Shown: positions 1 to 6,965 of the stretch, one piece after another
Numbering within the stretch: the stretch's first letter is position 1
Layout of the letters: every line of letters begins with the position of its first letter
DNA from: Clostridiales bacterium
GTDB lineage: Bacteria > Bacillota > Clostridia > Oscillospirales > CAG-272
NCBI GenBank assembly: GCA_019415985.1
Contig: DXYE01000027.1
Location: 1 to 8,811, forward strand
Length of the DNA: 8,811 nucleotides
Direction of reading: 5' to 3'
Program-made: the position numbers and the translations under genes
The notes under the pieces: generated by a model
Databases searched by the model: none
Told to the model about the DNA's origin: nothing
The model's input: only the letters and a program-made list of their open reading frames with translations

Positions 1-2
1 GG

Positions 3-41
3 AAGTACAGAGCTTATACCGGTATGTATATGCAAAACTAG
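3..41 (+). other. possible 3' end of an upstream gene
   Basis: Reading from base 3 gives KYRAYTGMYMQN and then a TAG stop at 39-41, directly before a hairpin that could be a terminator. That placement is what the last codons of a gene entering from the left would look like. Twelve residues are too few to assign a family, and the other forward frames are also open over these bases, so this is only a suggestion. Confidence 0.2.
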
Positions 42-63
42 GCCCCCGCATTTTGTGGGAGCC
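41..63 (+). terminator. candidate hairpin terminator at the left edge
   Basis: Bases 41-50 (GGCCCCCGCA) pair with 54-63 (TGTGGGAGCC) around a TTT loop. The stem is ten positions long with one mismatch and one G-T pair. It is followed by TTGTTTA rather than a clean T run, so it would be a weak intrinsic terminator for whatever gene ends before it. The stem is visible; the function is inferred. Confidence 0.3.
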
Positions 64-565
64 TTGTTTATGAAAAATACCGCACCGTTGGCAAAATCAT
101 TTGGATTCCTGTTTGTTCATCATCCCGGCCTCCGGTGTTAGGTATGAGGTGAAATCCTCTTTCCTATCATATGGCAAATTCAGCGTTCTGACACTTACGC
201 TGCGCCGCGCCGCCGAACATTTTTGCCGAAATTGCGGCTGTTATGTTAAAATCGGTCGCAAAAGGTCAGAACTTTTCTCGGAAGCTTTAATAAAATAATT
301 GTTTGAATGGAAGGCTGTCATGAAAAACGACACGGAGCGAAAGTATTCAACTGACGTTTTGAAATTAAACATGCCGGTTATTCAAATACCGAGGCAAGGG
401 TTTAAAATTTGTCAAAGATTAAGGAAAAAACACAGACACCGCCGGTTGAAAGCCGCGAAGTTACCCATTAAAATCTACAATGAATCTATAAGACTGTGCT
501 TGATCGAATTTTCATGGATTTACTGGATTCTTCTTCGACGGACTCTCATTTTAAGGAGGAAAACA
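64..565. other. gene-free stretch upstream of rpe
   Basis: I see no convincing gene in these 500 bases on either strand. The frame at 101-298 starts with TTG, has no good ribosome site and translates to a peptide with no recognisable features. The frame open from 299 runs in phase into rpe but is rich in Arg and Lys, has no motif, and is overruled by the strong ribosome site at 553-560. I recognise no tRNA, riboswitch or repeat. A weak promoter-like pair lies at 223-252. If it is used, rpe would have a leader of about 300 nt. Confidence 0.5.
223..252 (+). promoter_or_regulatory. weak promoter candidate upstream of rpe
   Basis: TTGCCG at 223-228 and TAAAAT at 247-252 are separated by 18 bases, a partial match to the sigma-A consensus (four and five of six positions). 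It is the only reasonable pair I noticed in the upstream stretch, and such matches arise by chance in DNA of this composition. Confidence 0.2.
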
Positions 566-1231
566 ATGCTGAAGGCAATATCTCCATCGATTCTGTCGTC
601 CGACTTTTCGCGTTTGGGAGATGAAATTCGTGCTCTTGAGGCCGCCGGGGCCGATTGGCTGCATATCGATGTCATGGACGGTGTATTCGTTCCCAATATT
701 TCTTTCGGACCGCCTGTTATTTCCGCAGTGCGGTCCTGCACGTCACTGCCCTTTGATGTGCACCTTATGATTGTCAACCCGGAACGGTATATTGAGGAAT
801 TTATACGTGCAGGGGCCGACTATTTGACCATTCACTATGAGAGCTGTGAGGACCACGCGGAGATTTTGCATAAGATACGTCAGCTCGGCGCAAAAGCTTC
901 GATATCTATTAAACCCGCCACGCCGGCTTTCGTCTTAGAGCCTTTACTGCCGTTTGCGGATATGGTTCTTATTATGACAGTTGAACCAGGATTCGGCGGA
1001 CAGACGCTCATTGCGGAAACGCTTGAATCAGTTGAGCAGGTCGCTGCCATGAGACGCGCAGCGGGACTGTCGTTTTTGATCGAAGTTGATGGCGGAATCC
1101 ATCGCAAAAACGCGGCAGATGCTGTCGCACGGGGCGCAGATGTTCTGGTGGCGGGATCCTCTGTGTTCCGCGGCGGCTGCTATGAGCAAAATATCCATGC
1201 ACTTCGGATGGCAGCTGAGGGTTCGATATAG
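566..1231 (+). CDS. rpe: ribulose-phosphate 3-epimerase
   Basis: This cytoplasmic enzyme interconverts D-ribulose 5-phosphate and D-xylulose 5-phosphate in the pentose phosphate pathway. The 221-residue protein has the family's usual length for a single TIM barrel. The start is set by AAGGAGGA at 553-560, five bases before the ATG, although the frame stays open upstream. Visible motifs are SPSILSSDF at 6-14, LHIDVMDGVFVPN at 32-44, FDVHLM at 63-68, MTVEPGFGGQ at 137-146, EVDGGI at 173-178 and VAGSSVF at 195-201. His33, Asp35, His66 and Asp175 match the known metal-binding and acid-base set. One oddity is SIKPATP at 114-120, where most homologues have Asn in place of Lys116. A hairpin follows the stop codon, so rpe may be a single transcription unit; its usual Firmicutes neighbours such as rsgA are not in view. 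Confidence 0.97.
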   Translation: MLKAISPSILSSDFSRLGDEIRALEAAGADWLHIDVMDGVFVPNISFGPPVISAVRSCTSLPFDVHLMIVNPERYIEEFIRAGADYLTIHYESCEDHAEILHKIRQLGAKASISIKPATPAFVLEPLLPFADMVLIMTVEPGFGGQTLIAETLESVEQVAAMRRAAGLSFLIEVDGGIHRKNAADAVARGADVLVAGSSVFRGGCYEQNIHALRMAAEGSI

Positions 1232-1251
1232 GATTCCTGTATCCGGAAACG

Positions 1252-1274
1252 AAGGGGCGGCAGAGGCCCCTTTT
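1252..1274 (+). terminator. hairpin terminator after rpe
   Basis: AAGGGGC at 1252-1258 pairs perfectly with GCCCCTT at 1266-1272 around the loop GGCAGAG, and a TTTT run ends at 1274. It starts about 20 bases after the rpe stop codon. The GC-rich stem followed by T residues fits a rho-independent terminator, although the T tract is short. Confidence 0.5.
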
Positions 1275-1504
1275 GATACCGGTATTGATGTAAAGGGAAT
1301 GAAAACGAATCTGATAGAATTTTGATAGAGCTTACGCTTAAGCCGTTATGTGACAGCGAATATTTTTTATCTTTTTATCGACATTGTTCTCGGCTGTTCA
1401 GAGCGGACGCAAACGCAGCCGAAGGGATGCTTTTGCGGTGAATTTTGCCGGATTATATGTCAGGCGGCGTATTGGCTTGTATGTCGGTTTGGGAGGTCTT
1501 TTCG

Positions 1505-2224
1505 GTGAATATGTTAAATTGGGGACGGAAAATTTTCAGCCGGACAGCGGTTGTATTTTCGTGTATCCTTGTGAGTTACATCGTGCTCTTTGCACTGCTT
1601 TTCAGAAATAATGTGACCGATTGGACGTGGCTGCGCGGGGGACCTACATCGCCAGCTCTGCTGGCTATGCTTGGCATAGCCTTTGTCTTTTCTGCGTTGT
1701 TCAGTATAATCTTCAGAAAAAAGGCGTTTGATTTCAGCGGAATTAAAGGCCGTGTATATGTCTGCTGTTCCTGGTTCTGCGGACTGACAATGCTCGTCGT
1801 GTTTGCACATCTCATATATAAGGATCTGTTGTACTTATCCGACAGTTCATCGGAGAATTTATTTCTGCGCGGTCCATCGTTTCAGCTTCTCATTCTGTTG
1901 TTTGTGTTTTCAGTCGGTCTGACGCTCGTCAACCGGATTTTCAGATTCCGGCACAGAATACCGCTGATCTTTTGCTTTTTGCTTCATTATTTCTTTATAT
2001 TGCTTCTGTTCTCAGGTCTGTTCTTCGGGATCGGCGGTGGTCTGGAAAAATCCTATCACTTCATGATTTTTTTGTTGTTTTATTCTCTTGCATACGCGCT
2101 GGCTGCTCTCCTTAGCTGTATGCTTCTATACTGGGGAAAGAAGGAAGCTGGAAAGGAAAAGGAGTACGTCAGCATGTTTGCTTCCGGAGAGAATACGACG
2201 GACAGGGGCGGGCGTCCATCGTAG
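1505..2224 (+). CDS. six-helix membrane protein of unknown function
   Basis: I chose the GTG at 1505 because GGGAGG at 1491-1496 lies eight bases upstream; ATG at 1511 is the alternative. The 239-residue product is strongly hydrophobic, with about six membrane segments near 14-33, 51-70, 84-105, 125-145, 152-176 and 184-210, short loops, and a charged C-terminal tail from about 211 (GKKEAGKEKEY), probably cytoplasmic. The second half loosely resembles DUF3021-type membrane proteins, but I cannot confirm that. The helices at 51-70 and 125-145 are each introduced by LRG-G/P-rich sequence and contain FVFS followed by IFR, which hints at an internal duplication of a three-helix unit. There is no signal peptide or catalytic motif. 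It starts about 270 bp after rpe and ends 173 bp before nadE, so co-transcription with nadE is possible but not shown. Confidence 0.75.
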   Translation: MNMLNWGRKIFSRTAVVFSCILVSYIVLFALLFRNNVTDWTWLRGGPTSPALLAMLGIAFVFSALFSIIFRKKAFDFSGIKGRVYVCCSWFCGLTMLVVFAHLIYKDLLYLSDSSSENLFLRGPSFQLLILLFVFSVGLTLVNRIFRFRHRIPLIFCFLLHYFFILLLFSGLFFGIGGGLEKSYHFMIFLLFYSLAYALAALLSCMLLYWGKKEAGKEKEYVSMFASGENTTDRGGRPS

Positions 2225-2236
2225 AAATGTTTTGAG

Positions 2237-2396
2237 ATGATATATACAGGTAAAAATTTCGCCTGCTTTGTAAATGGGGAGGAGATCTCTCACCCGAATA
2301 TGCCCTGAAAATGAGACCAGAGTCGGTTTTTGGCTTCCGCGATACGGCACGTTTGTGCCAGCTTTCGCCGCTGAAGAACGGCAGAATGGAGATTGA
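2237..2396 (+). pseudogene. possible small gene broken by, or using, a +1 frameshift
   Basis: From ATG 2237 the reading MIYTGKNFACFVNGEEISHP runs on to ATG CCC TGA and stops at 2306-2308. Moving one base forward (CCT GAA AAT GAG) gives a continuation of about 30 residues, including GFWLPRYGTFVPAF, that ends at TGA 2394-2396, one base before the nadE ATG. Joined, this would be a protein of about 52 residues whose stop sits where a translationally coupled upstream gene would end. Against it, there is no good ribosome site for 2237, the strong GGGGAGG at 2276-2282 lies inside the frame, and no family is recognised. The second part is also open on its own from ATG 2274 (40 residues). It may be noncoding. 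Confidence 0.2.
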
Positions 2397-2397
2397 A

Positions 2398-4299
2398 ATG
2401 GAAAACGGATTTATTAAGTGCGCCGCGGTTTCCCCACGGATCCGTGTAGCCGAGCCTGCATACAATGAGCGTCAGATTGCTGCCGGACTCGAAGAGGCAT
2501 ATGTCATGCAGGCTCGGCTTGTTGTCTTTCCCGAGCTTTGTCTTACAGGTTATACCTGCGGGGATCTGTTTCTGCAGCCTGTGCTGCTCCGAGCGGCAAG
2601 AGAAGCTCTGTGCCGACTGGCAAAGCTTACCGAACAGTGGGAGCTTGTAGCGATTATCGGTGTGCCGCTGGTTCACAATGGTAAGCTATACAACTGCGCG
2701 GCGGTTTTGGGTAACGGCCGGATACTCGGCGTGGTACCCAAGACGCATTTGCCAAACTATAATGAATTTTATGAGGCGCGTCAGTTTACACCGGCGCCTG
2801 GTCAAAACGACAAGATACATATTGGTTCTGATACCTGTCCGTTCGGCGCAAATCTTTTGTTTCGTCATGCGGAACTGGAGGACTTCTGCTTTGGCGTGGA
2901 AATCTGTGAGGATTTGTGGGTACCTGCACCGCGTTCTGCTCAGCTTGCCGCTGCGGGAGCGCATATTATTGCGAATACATCTGCCAGTAACGAGACCATA
3001 GGAAAACGGGAATACCGAAGAATGCTGGTCGAAAGTCAGTCCGCGCGGCTTTTGTGCGGTTATATCTATGCAGATGCGGGAGAAGGGGAGTCTACCACGG
3101 ATATGGTGTTCTCAGGACATTGTCTCCTGGCGGAAAACGGCATAACACTGGCGGAGAGCGAACCGTTCGCCGGCGGTATAACGCTAAGTGAAATTGACGT
3201 GGAACGCCTGTCCAATGAAAGAAGACGTATGGAGACCTATCCGTCAGCAGAGACAACGGGTTTCGAAGTCGTCCGGTTTGAGCTTCCTGTACGCCATGTA
3301 GCGCTTACGCGCCGCATATCACCGTATCCCTTTGTACCGGAGCAGAGCCATGACCGGGAAAAAAGATGTGAGGAGATTTTATCTATACAAGCATACGGTC
3401 TCAAAAAGAGAGTGGAGCATACCTATGCAAAGACATTGGTGGTCGGCGTTTCCGGCGGCTTGGATTCCTGTCTTGCGCTTCTTGTGGCAGTGCGAACAAT
3501 GGATCTTCTGTCCCGGCCGCGCGGAGATATCCGTGCGGTGACGATGCCGTGCTTCGGCACAACTGAGCGTACGCGGGGCAATGCGGAAAGACTGTGTGAG
3601 GCTCTTGGAGTCCGACTGCAGCAAATAGATATAGCTGCGTCCGTCAGACAGCACTTTGAAGATATAGGCCAGTCGGAGGAAACACTTGATGTAACATATG
3701 AAAATGCGCAGGCACGTGAGCGTACGCAGATTCTAATGGATATTGCAAACATGACGGGCGGTCTTGTGGTGGGGACCGGAGATTTATCGGAGCTTGCACT
3801 GGGATGGGCGACATACAGCGGGGACCACATGTCGATGTACGGTGTCAACGCATCTGTCCCCAAAACGCTTATTCGCCATATTGTCCGTTACATTGCGGAT
3901 ACGGCTCCGTCCGCCGGGCTTTCTCAAACCCTGGAGGATATCCTGGACACACCGGTATCTCCTGAGCTTTTACCGGCTGAGAACGGAGATATCTCACAGA
4001 AGACCGAGGATCTTGTCGGTCCGTATGAGCTGCACGATTTCTTTTTATATTATGCGCTGCGCTGGAGCTTTCCGCCGCAAAAGATTCTGCGTCTGGCTCT
4101 GTTTGCATTCGGGGATCAGTATGACGAAGAGACCATCCGGCATTGGCTTCGCATTTTCTTTAAAAGATTCTTTTCGCAGCAATTTAAACGGTCCTGCCTC
4201 CCGGATGGTCCAAAGGTGGGCTCTGTTTCACTTTCACCACGCGGAGATCTGCGTATGCCGAGCGACGCTTCCTCATCTCTATGGTTATTAAACATATAA
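2398..4299 (+). CDS. nadE: glutamine-dependent NAD+ synthase
   Basis: This cytoplasmic enzyme performs the last step of NAD+ synthesis: ATP-dependent amidation of nicotinic acid adenine dinucleotide, with ammonia released from glutamine by its own glutaminase domain. The ATG at 2398 is preceded by GGAG at 2388-2391, six bases away, and gives MENGFIKCAAVSP, a normal family N terminus; an in-frame ATG at 2386 is less well placed. The 633 residues match the long two-domain form. The nitrilase-like domain (about 1-290) shows the catalytic triad Glu46 in FPELCLTGY, Lys115 in PKTHLPNY and Cys170 in VEICEDLW. The synthetase domain (about 320-633) shows the ATP-pyrophosphatase P-loop SGGLDS at 352-357, then MPCFGTTERTRGNA at 383-396, ENAQARERTQILMDIAN at 435-451 and GTGDLSELALGWATYSGD at 459-476. 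The gene appears intact and functional. No clear terminator follows it. Confidence 0.97.
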   Translation: MENGFIKCAAVSPRIRVAEPAYNERQIAAGLEEAYVMQARLVVFPELCLTGYTCGDLFLQPVLLRAAREALCRLAKLTEQWELVAIIGVPLVHNGKLYNCAAVLGNGRILGVVPKTHLPNYNEFYEARQFTPAPGQNDKIHIGSDTCPFGANLLFRHAELEDFCFGVEICEDLWVPAPRSAQLAAAGAHIIANTSASNETIGKREYRRMLVESQSARLLCGYIYADAGEGESTTDMVFSGHCLLAENGITLAESEPFAGGITLSEIDVERLSNERRRMETYPSAETTGFEVVRFELPVRHVALTRRISPYPFVPEQSHDREKRCEEILSIQAYGLKKRVEHTYAKTLVVGVSGGLDSCLALLVAVRTMDLLSRPRGDIRAVTMPCFGTTERTRGNAERLCEALGVRLQQIDIAASVRQHFEDIGQSEETLDVTYENAQARERTQILMDIANMTGGLVVGTGDLSELALGWATYSGDHMSMYGVNASVPKTLIRHIVRYIADTAPSAGLSQTLEDILDTPVSPELLPAENGDISQKTEDLVGPYELHDFFLYYALRWSFPPQKILRLALFAFGDQYDEETIRHWLRIFFKRFFSQQFKRSCLPDGPKVGSVSLSPRGDLRMPSDASSSLWLLNI

Positions 4300-4374
4300 T
4301 ATATTGATTTGCTAGCTTTATCAGGTTGAAATGCATGAAATGTAAAAAAAATAAACATAATTGTTTAAAATTTA

Positions 4375-4403
4375 TTGACAGAATGTCCGCGGCATATTAT
4401 AAT
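4375..4403 (+). promoter_or_regulatory. exact-consensus sigma-A promoter of the first surface-protein gene
   Basis: TTGACA at 4375-4380 and TATAAT at 4398-4403 are separated by exactly 17 bases, the textbook ideal for the housekeeping sigma factor. Transcription should start near 4410, leaving a leader of about 48 bases before the ATG at 4458. The paralog downstream has the same arrangement (7777-7805). Such strength fits an abundant surface protein. It now lies upstream of the inserted acetyltransferase gene. Confidence 0.88.
4377..4387. promoter_or_regulatory. candidate operator dyad GACA-N3-TGTC over the -35 box
   Basis: GACA-GAA-TGTC is a perfect 4-bp inverted repeat with a three-base centre that begins at the third base of the -35 hexamer. 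The second paralog has GACA-ATT-TGTC at the same position, while most of the rest of its promoter spacer differs. A repressor bound here would cover the -35 box. Its half-sites are short, so it may be a coincidence inherited from a common ancestor. Confidence 0.3.
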
Positions 4404-4457
4404 AAAAGACAAGTTAAACAAATCAAAATATTCACTGGCAGGAGGGAAAAGAAAGTA

Positions 4458-4667
4458 ATGAAAAAGAAGCTTTTTGCAGGCGTATTGAGCGCGGCGATGG
4501 TTTTTGCAGTTGCGATAACTTCGATGTCCGTTTTTGCAGCGGACGAAAAAGTTATTCCGATATATGTGGAAGCCGATTGGGATACATTTAGATACAGCGA
4601 TCCCATTAAATTCGATGGTGAAAAAGAAACGCCGTGGGATCAGGCTCTTTCGTTCGATGCAGTGTAA
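4458..4667 (+). CDS. 5' fragment of an interrupted exported CBM9-like/SLH protein gene
   Basis: AGGAGG at 4440-4445 precedes the ATG at 4458 by 12 bases. The 69-residue product begins with a clear Sec signal peptide: basic KKK at 2-4, a hydrophobic core at 5-21, and a likely cleavage site VFA|ADE after residue 27. The mature part (WDTFRYSDPIKFDGEKETPW, then DQALSFD) aligns with residues 41-67 of the intact paralog at 7860. After the Asp codon at 4656-4658 the homology stops; the frame reads Ala-Val and ends at TAA 4665-4667. The rest of the gene resumes at about 6328. Before the break the gene would have encoded about 501 residues. The fragment should still be transcribed and exported as a short peptide of no evident use. 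Confidence 0.8.
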   Translation: MKKKLFAGVLSAAMVFAVAITSMSVFAADEKVIPIYVEADWDTFRYSDPIKFDGEKETPWDQALSFDAV

Positions 4668-4704
4668 AACTTGGAGAGGAATTTTTAATTAGGGGGAATA
4701 ACCT

Positions 4705-5517
4705 ATGTTAAAATGCAATAACAAAGAAATACTTGCCTTTTTTGAAAAAGATCATTTACGAAATTTCTATAACTGTGACAATATAATGAATGCAGGCAAA
4801 AAGGGCTACGCAATAAAAAATATACATTTTTACACTGCAGATGGCAAGCCGTCAGATGATTATGTATCGTTATGTGAAAATGTATTTGACGAGCTGATAG
4901 TAACCATTCATACCAATAATGATCAATTGATTAGCCAGGCGGTGGAAGAAACGGCAAAAATATTCAATAATTATTCTGTTGTCAGATTGGGAACTGCCGA
5001 TCAGAATTTTTTTGAATTGGAATCACTTAAAGACAGATTTTCGGTTTCAAAAGTACATTTTGCGGAATATGGTGTTTTTGCCTGCCTGTCTCCAAGAAAT
5101 TTACCAAAAATCTCGTTGCCGGAAAATGTATGTATAAAGATTTTTTCAGATCTTAAAAAAACGGAATACTTGAATTATAGCGATGAGGAGTGGGACGGTC
5201 TTGCTTCACAAATAAAATATTCAAACTCTAATGATAAACTGTTTTTGATTTACCATAATGGGGTTTTATCGGGATATCTTTTGGCAAATAATTCTTATAA
5301 AAATGTATACGACATATCTAATGTTTTTGTAAAGGAGAAATTCAGAGGAAATAATTTCGGAGTTCTTTTGACGGTGTTTTATGCAAATTACTGTTATAAT
5401 AATCAATTCTTGCCTCATTACGGCACTGCTGTCTCAAAATATTCTGAGCAGGTTGCGCTCAAAAGTGGATTTTCAGAGATAAGCCGAACACATTTTGCCA
5501 ATGTTGTATTACTTTAA
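4705..5517 (+). CDS. GNAT-family N-acetyltransferase
   Basis: The 270-residue protein is probably cytoplasmic and transfers an acetyl group from acetyl-CoA to an unknown substrate. The ATG at 4705 follows AGGGGG (4691-4696) by eight bases. The C-terminal half shows the GNAT fold pattern: a strand LIYHNGVLSGYLLA at 181-194, then DISNVFVKEKFRGNNFG at 203-219 as acetyl-CoA motif A, then a helix, and a final YSEQVALKSGFSEISR at 246-261. In motif A the usual R-G-x-G-x-G/A reads R214-G-N-N-F-G219, so Asn217 replaces one glycine. The N-terminal 130 residues lack recognisable motifs and may be a degenerate second GNAT-like half or a substrate-specific domain. Codon use is AT-rich, unlike rpe and nadE. 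It lies 37 bp after the broken surface-protein fragment with no terminator seen between, so that promoter may drive it. Confidence 0.82.
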   Translation: MLKCNNKEILAFFEKDHLRNFYNCDNIMNAGKKGYAIKNIHFYTADGKPSDDYVSLCENVFDELIVTIHTNNDQLISQAVEETAKIFNNYSVVRLGTADQNFFELESLKDRFSVSKVHFAEYGVFACLSPRNLPKISLPENVCIKIFSDLKKTEYLNYSDEEWDGLASQIKYSNSNDKLFLIYHNGVLSGYLLANNSYKNVYDISNVFVKEKFRGNNFGVLLTVFYANYCYNNQFLPHYGTAVSKYSEQVALKSGFSEISRTHFANVVLL

Positions 5518-5522
5518 GGTAG

Positions 5523-5693
5523 ATGAAGATGATATAAGAACGGATTACCTTTATTATCCATCGACATAATGAGGTAGAATATAAGCTTGTTGCCGCATCT
5601 GAAGGGCTGAACTTTACCGTTGAAGAAATTATGGCAACTGTTAGATTTCAAGAGCAGTATTACGATAGTGGAGTCGAACTTCTTAAAGAATAA
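5523..5693 (+). pseudogene. remnant reading frame between the two inserted genes
   Basis: From 5538 the frame reads ERITFIIHRHNEVEYKLVAA and continues for 31 more residues, including GLNFTVEEIMATVRFQEQYY, to TAA at 5691-5693. The 51 residues have the amphipathic, acidic look of coding sequence, but there is no start codon with a ribosome site. Just upstream in the same frame is ATG AAG ATG ATA TAA (5523-5537), so a single nonsense change, or loss of the 5' part, could explain it. I do not recognise the family. It could also be non-coding sequence between two genes. Confidence 0.3.
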
Positions 5694-5723
5694 AAAAATA
5701 TTGCAATGAAAGGGATTGGTACA

Positions 5724-6344
5724 ATGGACAGGCGCTTAATCGGAAAATGGTATAAGGAAGATATGGGCGAAACCATCAACATTTTTGATGAAACACCACT
5801 TCGTATGAAAATGTCTTTTTCATCAAGCGGATATTATAATTTTGAGCCGAACTGTGTTTACGAAAAAGACGGATATTTGTGTTATGAAATCAACGATGAA
5901 TACTATCGCATGGTTTATCACATTCAGTATGTAGACGGAGGGCTTGAAGGCTTTTATGTGCAACATGGCAAATCAACACCCGTCAAGTATGTAAAACTCG
6001 CTGATACCCCTGAAAATGAGCCGTATAAATATGTCCCGGTAGAGGTATATGTTCCCAACACGGATAAAACAAGGATTGAGATTCTAAAGCAATATGCTGA
6101 GTACGACAGAAGCAGAGAATATGGTTGCTACAATGAATTTGTTTTAGGTGGAGACATTCCTGAAATACTGGAAAAGTATAATTATTCCACATACATAAAT
6201 GGCGTGGATAATACCAAAGACGAAATTGTTTTTAAGCTCCTTGATTTTGTGTGTGATCATTTTGGTCACAACGGCTCCGGTGGTTTAGGATCCGGGAGGA
6301 GCATAACCGATCTAATTGAGTTTTGCGTTGGATCAAATCATTGA
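5724..6344 (+). CDS. truncated transglutaminase-like protein, N-terminal part only
   Basis: AAAGGGA at 5709-5715 is eight bases before the ATG at 5724, which I prefer over the in-frame ATG at 5706 with no ribosome site. The 206 residues have two parts. Residues 1-92 look like a small beta-rich lipocalin-like domain (LIGKWYKEDMGETINIFDE; alternating aromatic strands). Residues 115-201 match, from memory of clostridial homologues, the helical lead-in to a transglutaminase-like domain: LLDFVCDHFGHNG at 172-184 and GRSITDLIEFC at 191-201. In those relatives this is soon followed by the N-C-R-G motif with the catalytic Cys, then His and Asp. Here the protein ends after Val-Gly-Ser-Asn-His, encoded out of frame by surface-protein DNA past the junction. 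The catalytic core is missing, so activity is not expected. Confidence 0.7.
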   Translation: MDRRLIGKWYKEDMGETINIFDETPLRMKMSFSSSGYYNFEPNCVYEKDGYLCYEINDEYYRMVYHIQYVDGGLEGFYVQHGKSTPVKYVKLADTPENEPYKYVPVEVYVPNTDKTRIEILKQYAEYDRSREYGCYNEFVLGGDIPEILEKYNYSTYINGVDNTKDEIVFKLLDFVCDHFGHNGSGGLGSGRSITDLIEFCVGSNH

Positions 6345-6693
6345 AGGGCAAGATACCGGGGCAACTGCAAAGGTTCGTTTGCTGTCCGTCGGCGGGTCAG
6401 CCGGATACTATGCCTATATTGAAGTAACGGACAGAAATATAGTTGCAACCACAGAGGATCAAAAGTCATCGGTTCCTGCTACAAAAGAATCTTTTGATTC
6501 AATAACTATATTGGCTGACTCAGATAGGGGCGGCTATAAAGCTTTGGTCGATGGGGACGAGTGGTGGCTCGAAAATTATGAAAAGAACCAATTTATTTAC
6601 CGCGTCGACGCAACAGGTTATGCCGCGGTTAAATGGCAGGGAAAAGATGGTTATTTTGGAAACAATGCTGTCGAGAGCGGCACATTGATAGAT

Positions 6694-6737
6694 TTTTATT
6701 ACGAAGAAACCGATACGGGCTACATTGTGGAATTTGG
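6694..6737 (+). repeat. 44-bp block identical to 8484-8527
   Basis: The first copy of an exact direct repeat between the two paralogous surface-protein genes. It covers the codons for the FYYEETDTGYIVEFG region of the CBM9-like module. The bases on both sides differ at many synonymous positions, so the perfect identity stands out against diverged flanks. Confidence 0.85.
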
Positions 6738-6965
6738 TTTCAGAGGTGTCAACTACACGTCCGGTTCAGAAGCGGGATTTGCTTTCATATTAAATGATGT
6801 GGATAACGAGGGTAATGTGACCCGTTATACGCACAGTGCAACAATTGATCCGGATGATTTAACTACCTGGGAGTGCTTTCAGGTTCCGGCGGACCCTATT
6901 GAAGGTAGAGTCTTGCCATCCAAGATCACTGACAGCGCAGACGATACATCCGCAAACGATTCAAA

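Larger units (their letters stand above)
4659..6327. other. about 1.67 kb of foreign DNA inserted in a surface-protein gene
   Basis: Comparison with the paralog at 7860 places the left junction right after the GAT codon ending at 4658 and the right junction close to 6327/6328, where LDQIIEGQDTG resumes. The inserted DNA is visibly AT-richer than its surroundings: 4741-4800 has 16 G or C in 60 bases, against 31 in 60 for 2941-3000 in nadE. It holds an acetyltransferase gene, a reading-frame remnant and a truncated transglutaminase-like gene. I find no transposase or recombinase and no convincing terminal inverted repeat or target-site duplication. The right end cuts a gene in mid-domain, so this is a captured fragment rather than a unit with its own ends. 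An assembly chimera is the main alternative. Confidence 0.75.

Noticed and set aside
299..565. In-frame N-terminal extension of rpe, possibly from ATG 320 with GGAAGG upstream
   Set aside because: The strong AAGGAGGA at 553-560 and the standard family N terminus at 566 decide the start. The extension is a motif-free basic peptide.
16..1285. The 10-bp palindrome ATACCGGTAT occurs at 16-25 and again at 1276-1285
   Set aside because: Two short copies with different flanks and no relation to promoters or genes; probably chance.
1322..1351. Promoter-like TTGATA and TTATGT with 18 bases between, upstream of the membrane protein gene
   Set aside because: The -10 match is poor and the distance to the start is about 150 bases; too weak to list.
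4659..6327. Terminal inverted repeats of a transposon (the left end has GTAAAACTT, the right end read backwards has GCAAAACT)
   Set aside because: Only about six bases match at different offsets, no target duplication is visible, and no transposase is present.
6316..6330. TTG 6316 as a true start giving an independent SLH protein
   Set aside because: No ribosome site at proper spacing and no signal peptide. The first four codons lie in or at the junction, and the gene's real 5' part is found at 4458.
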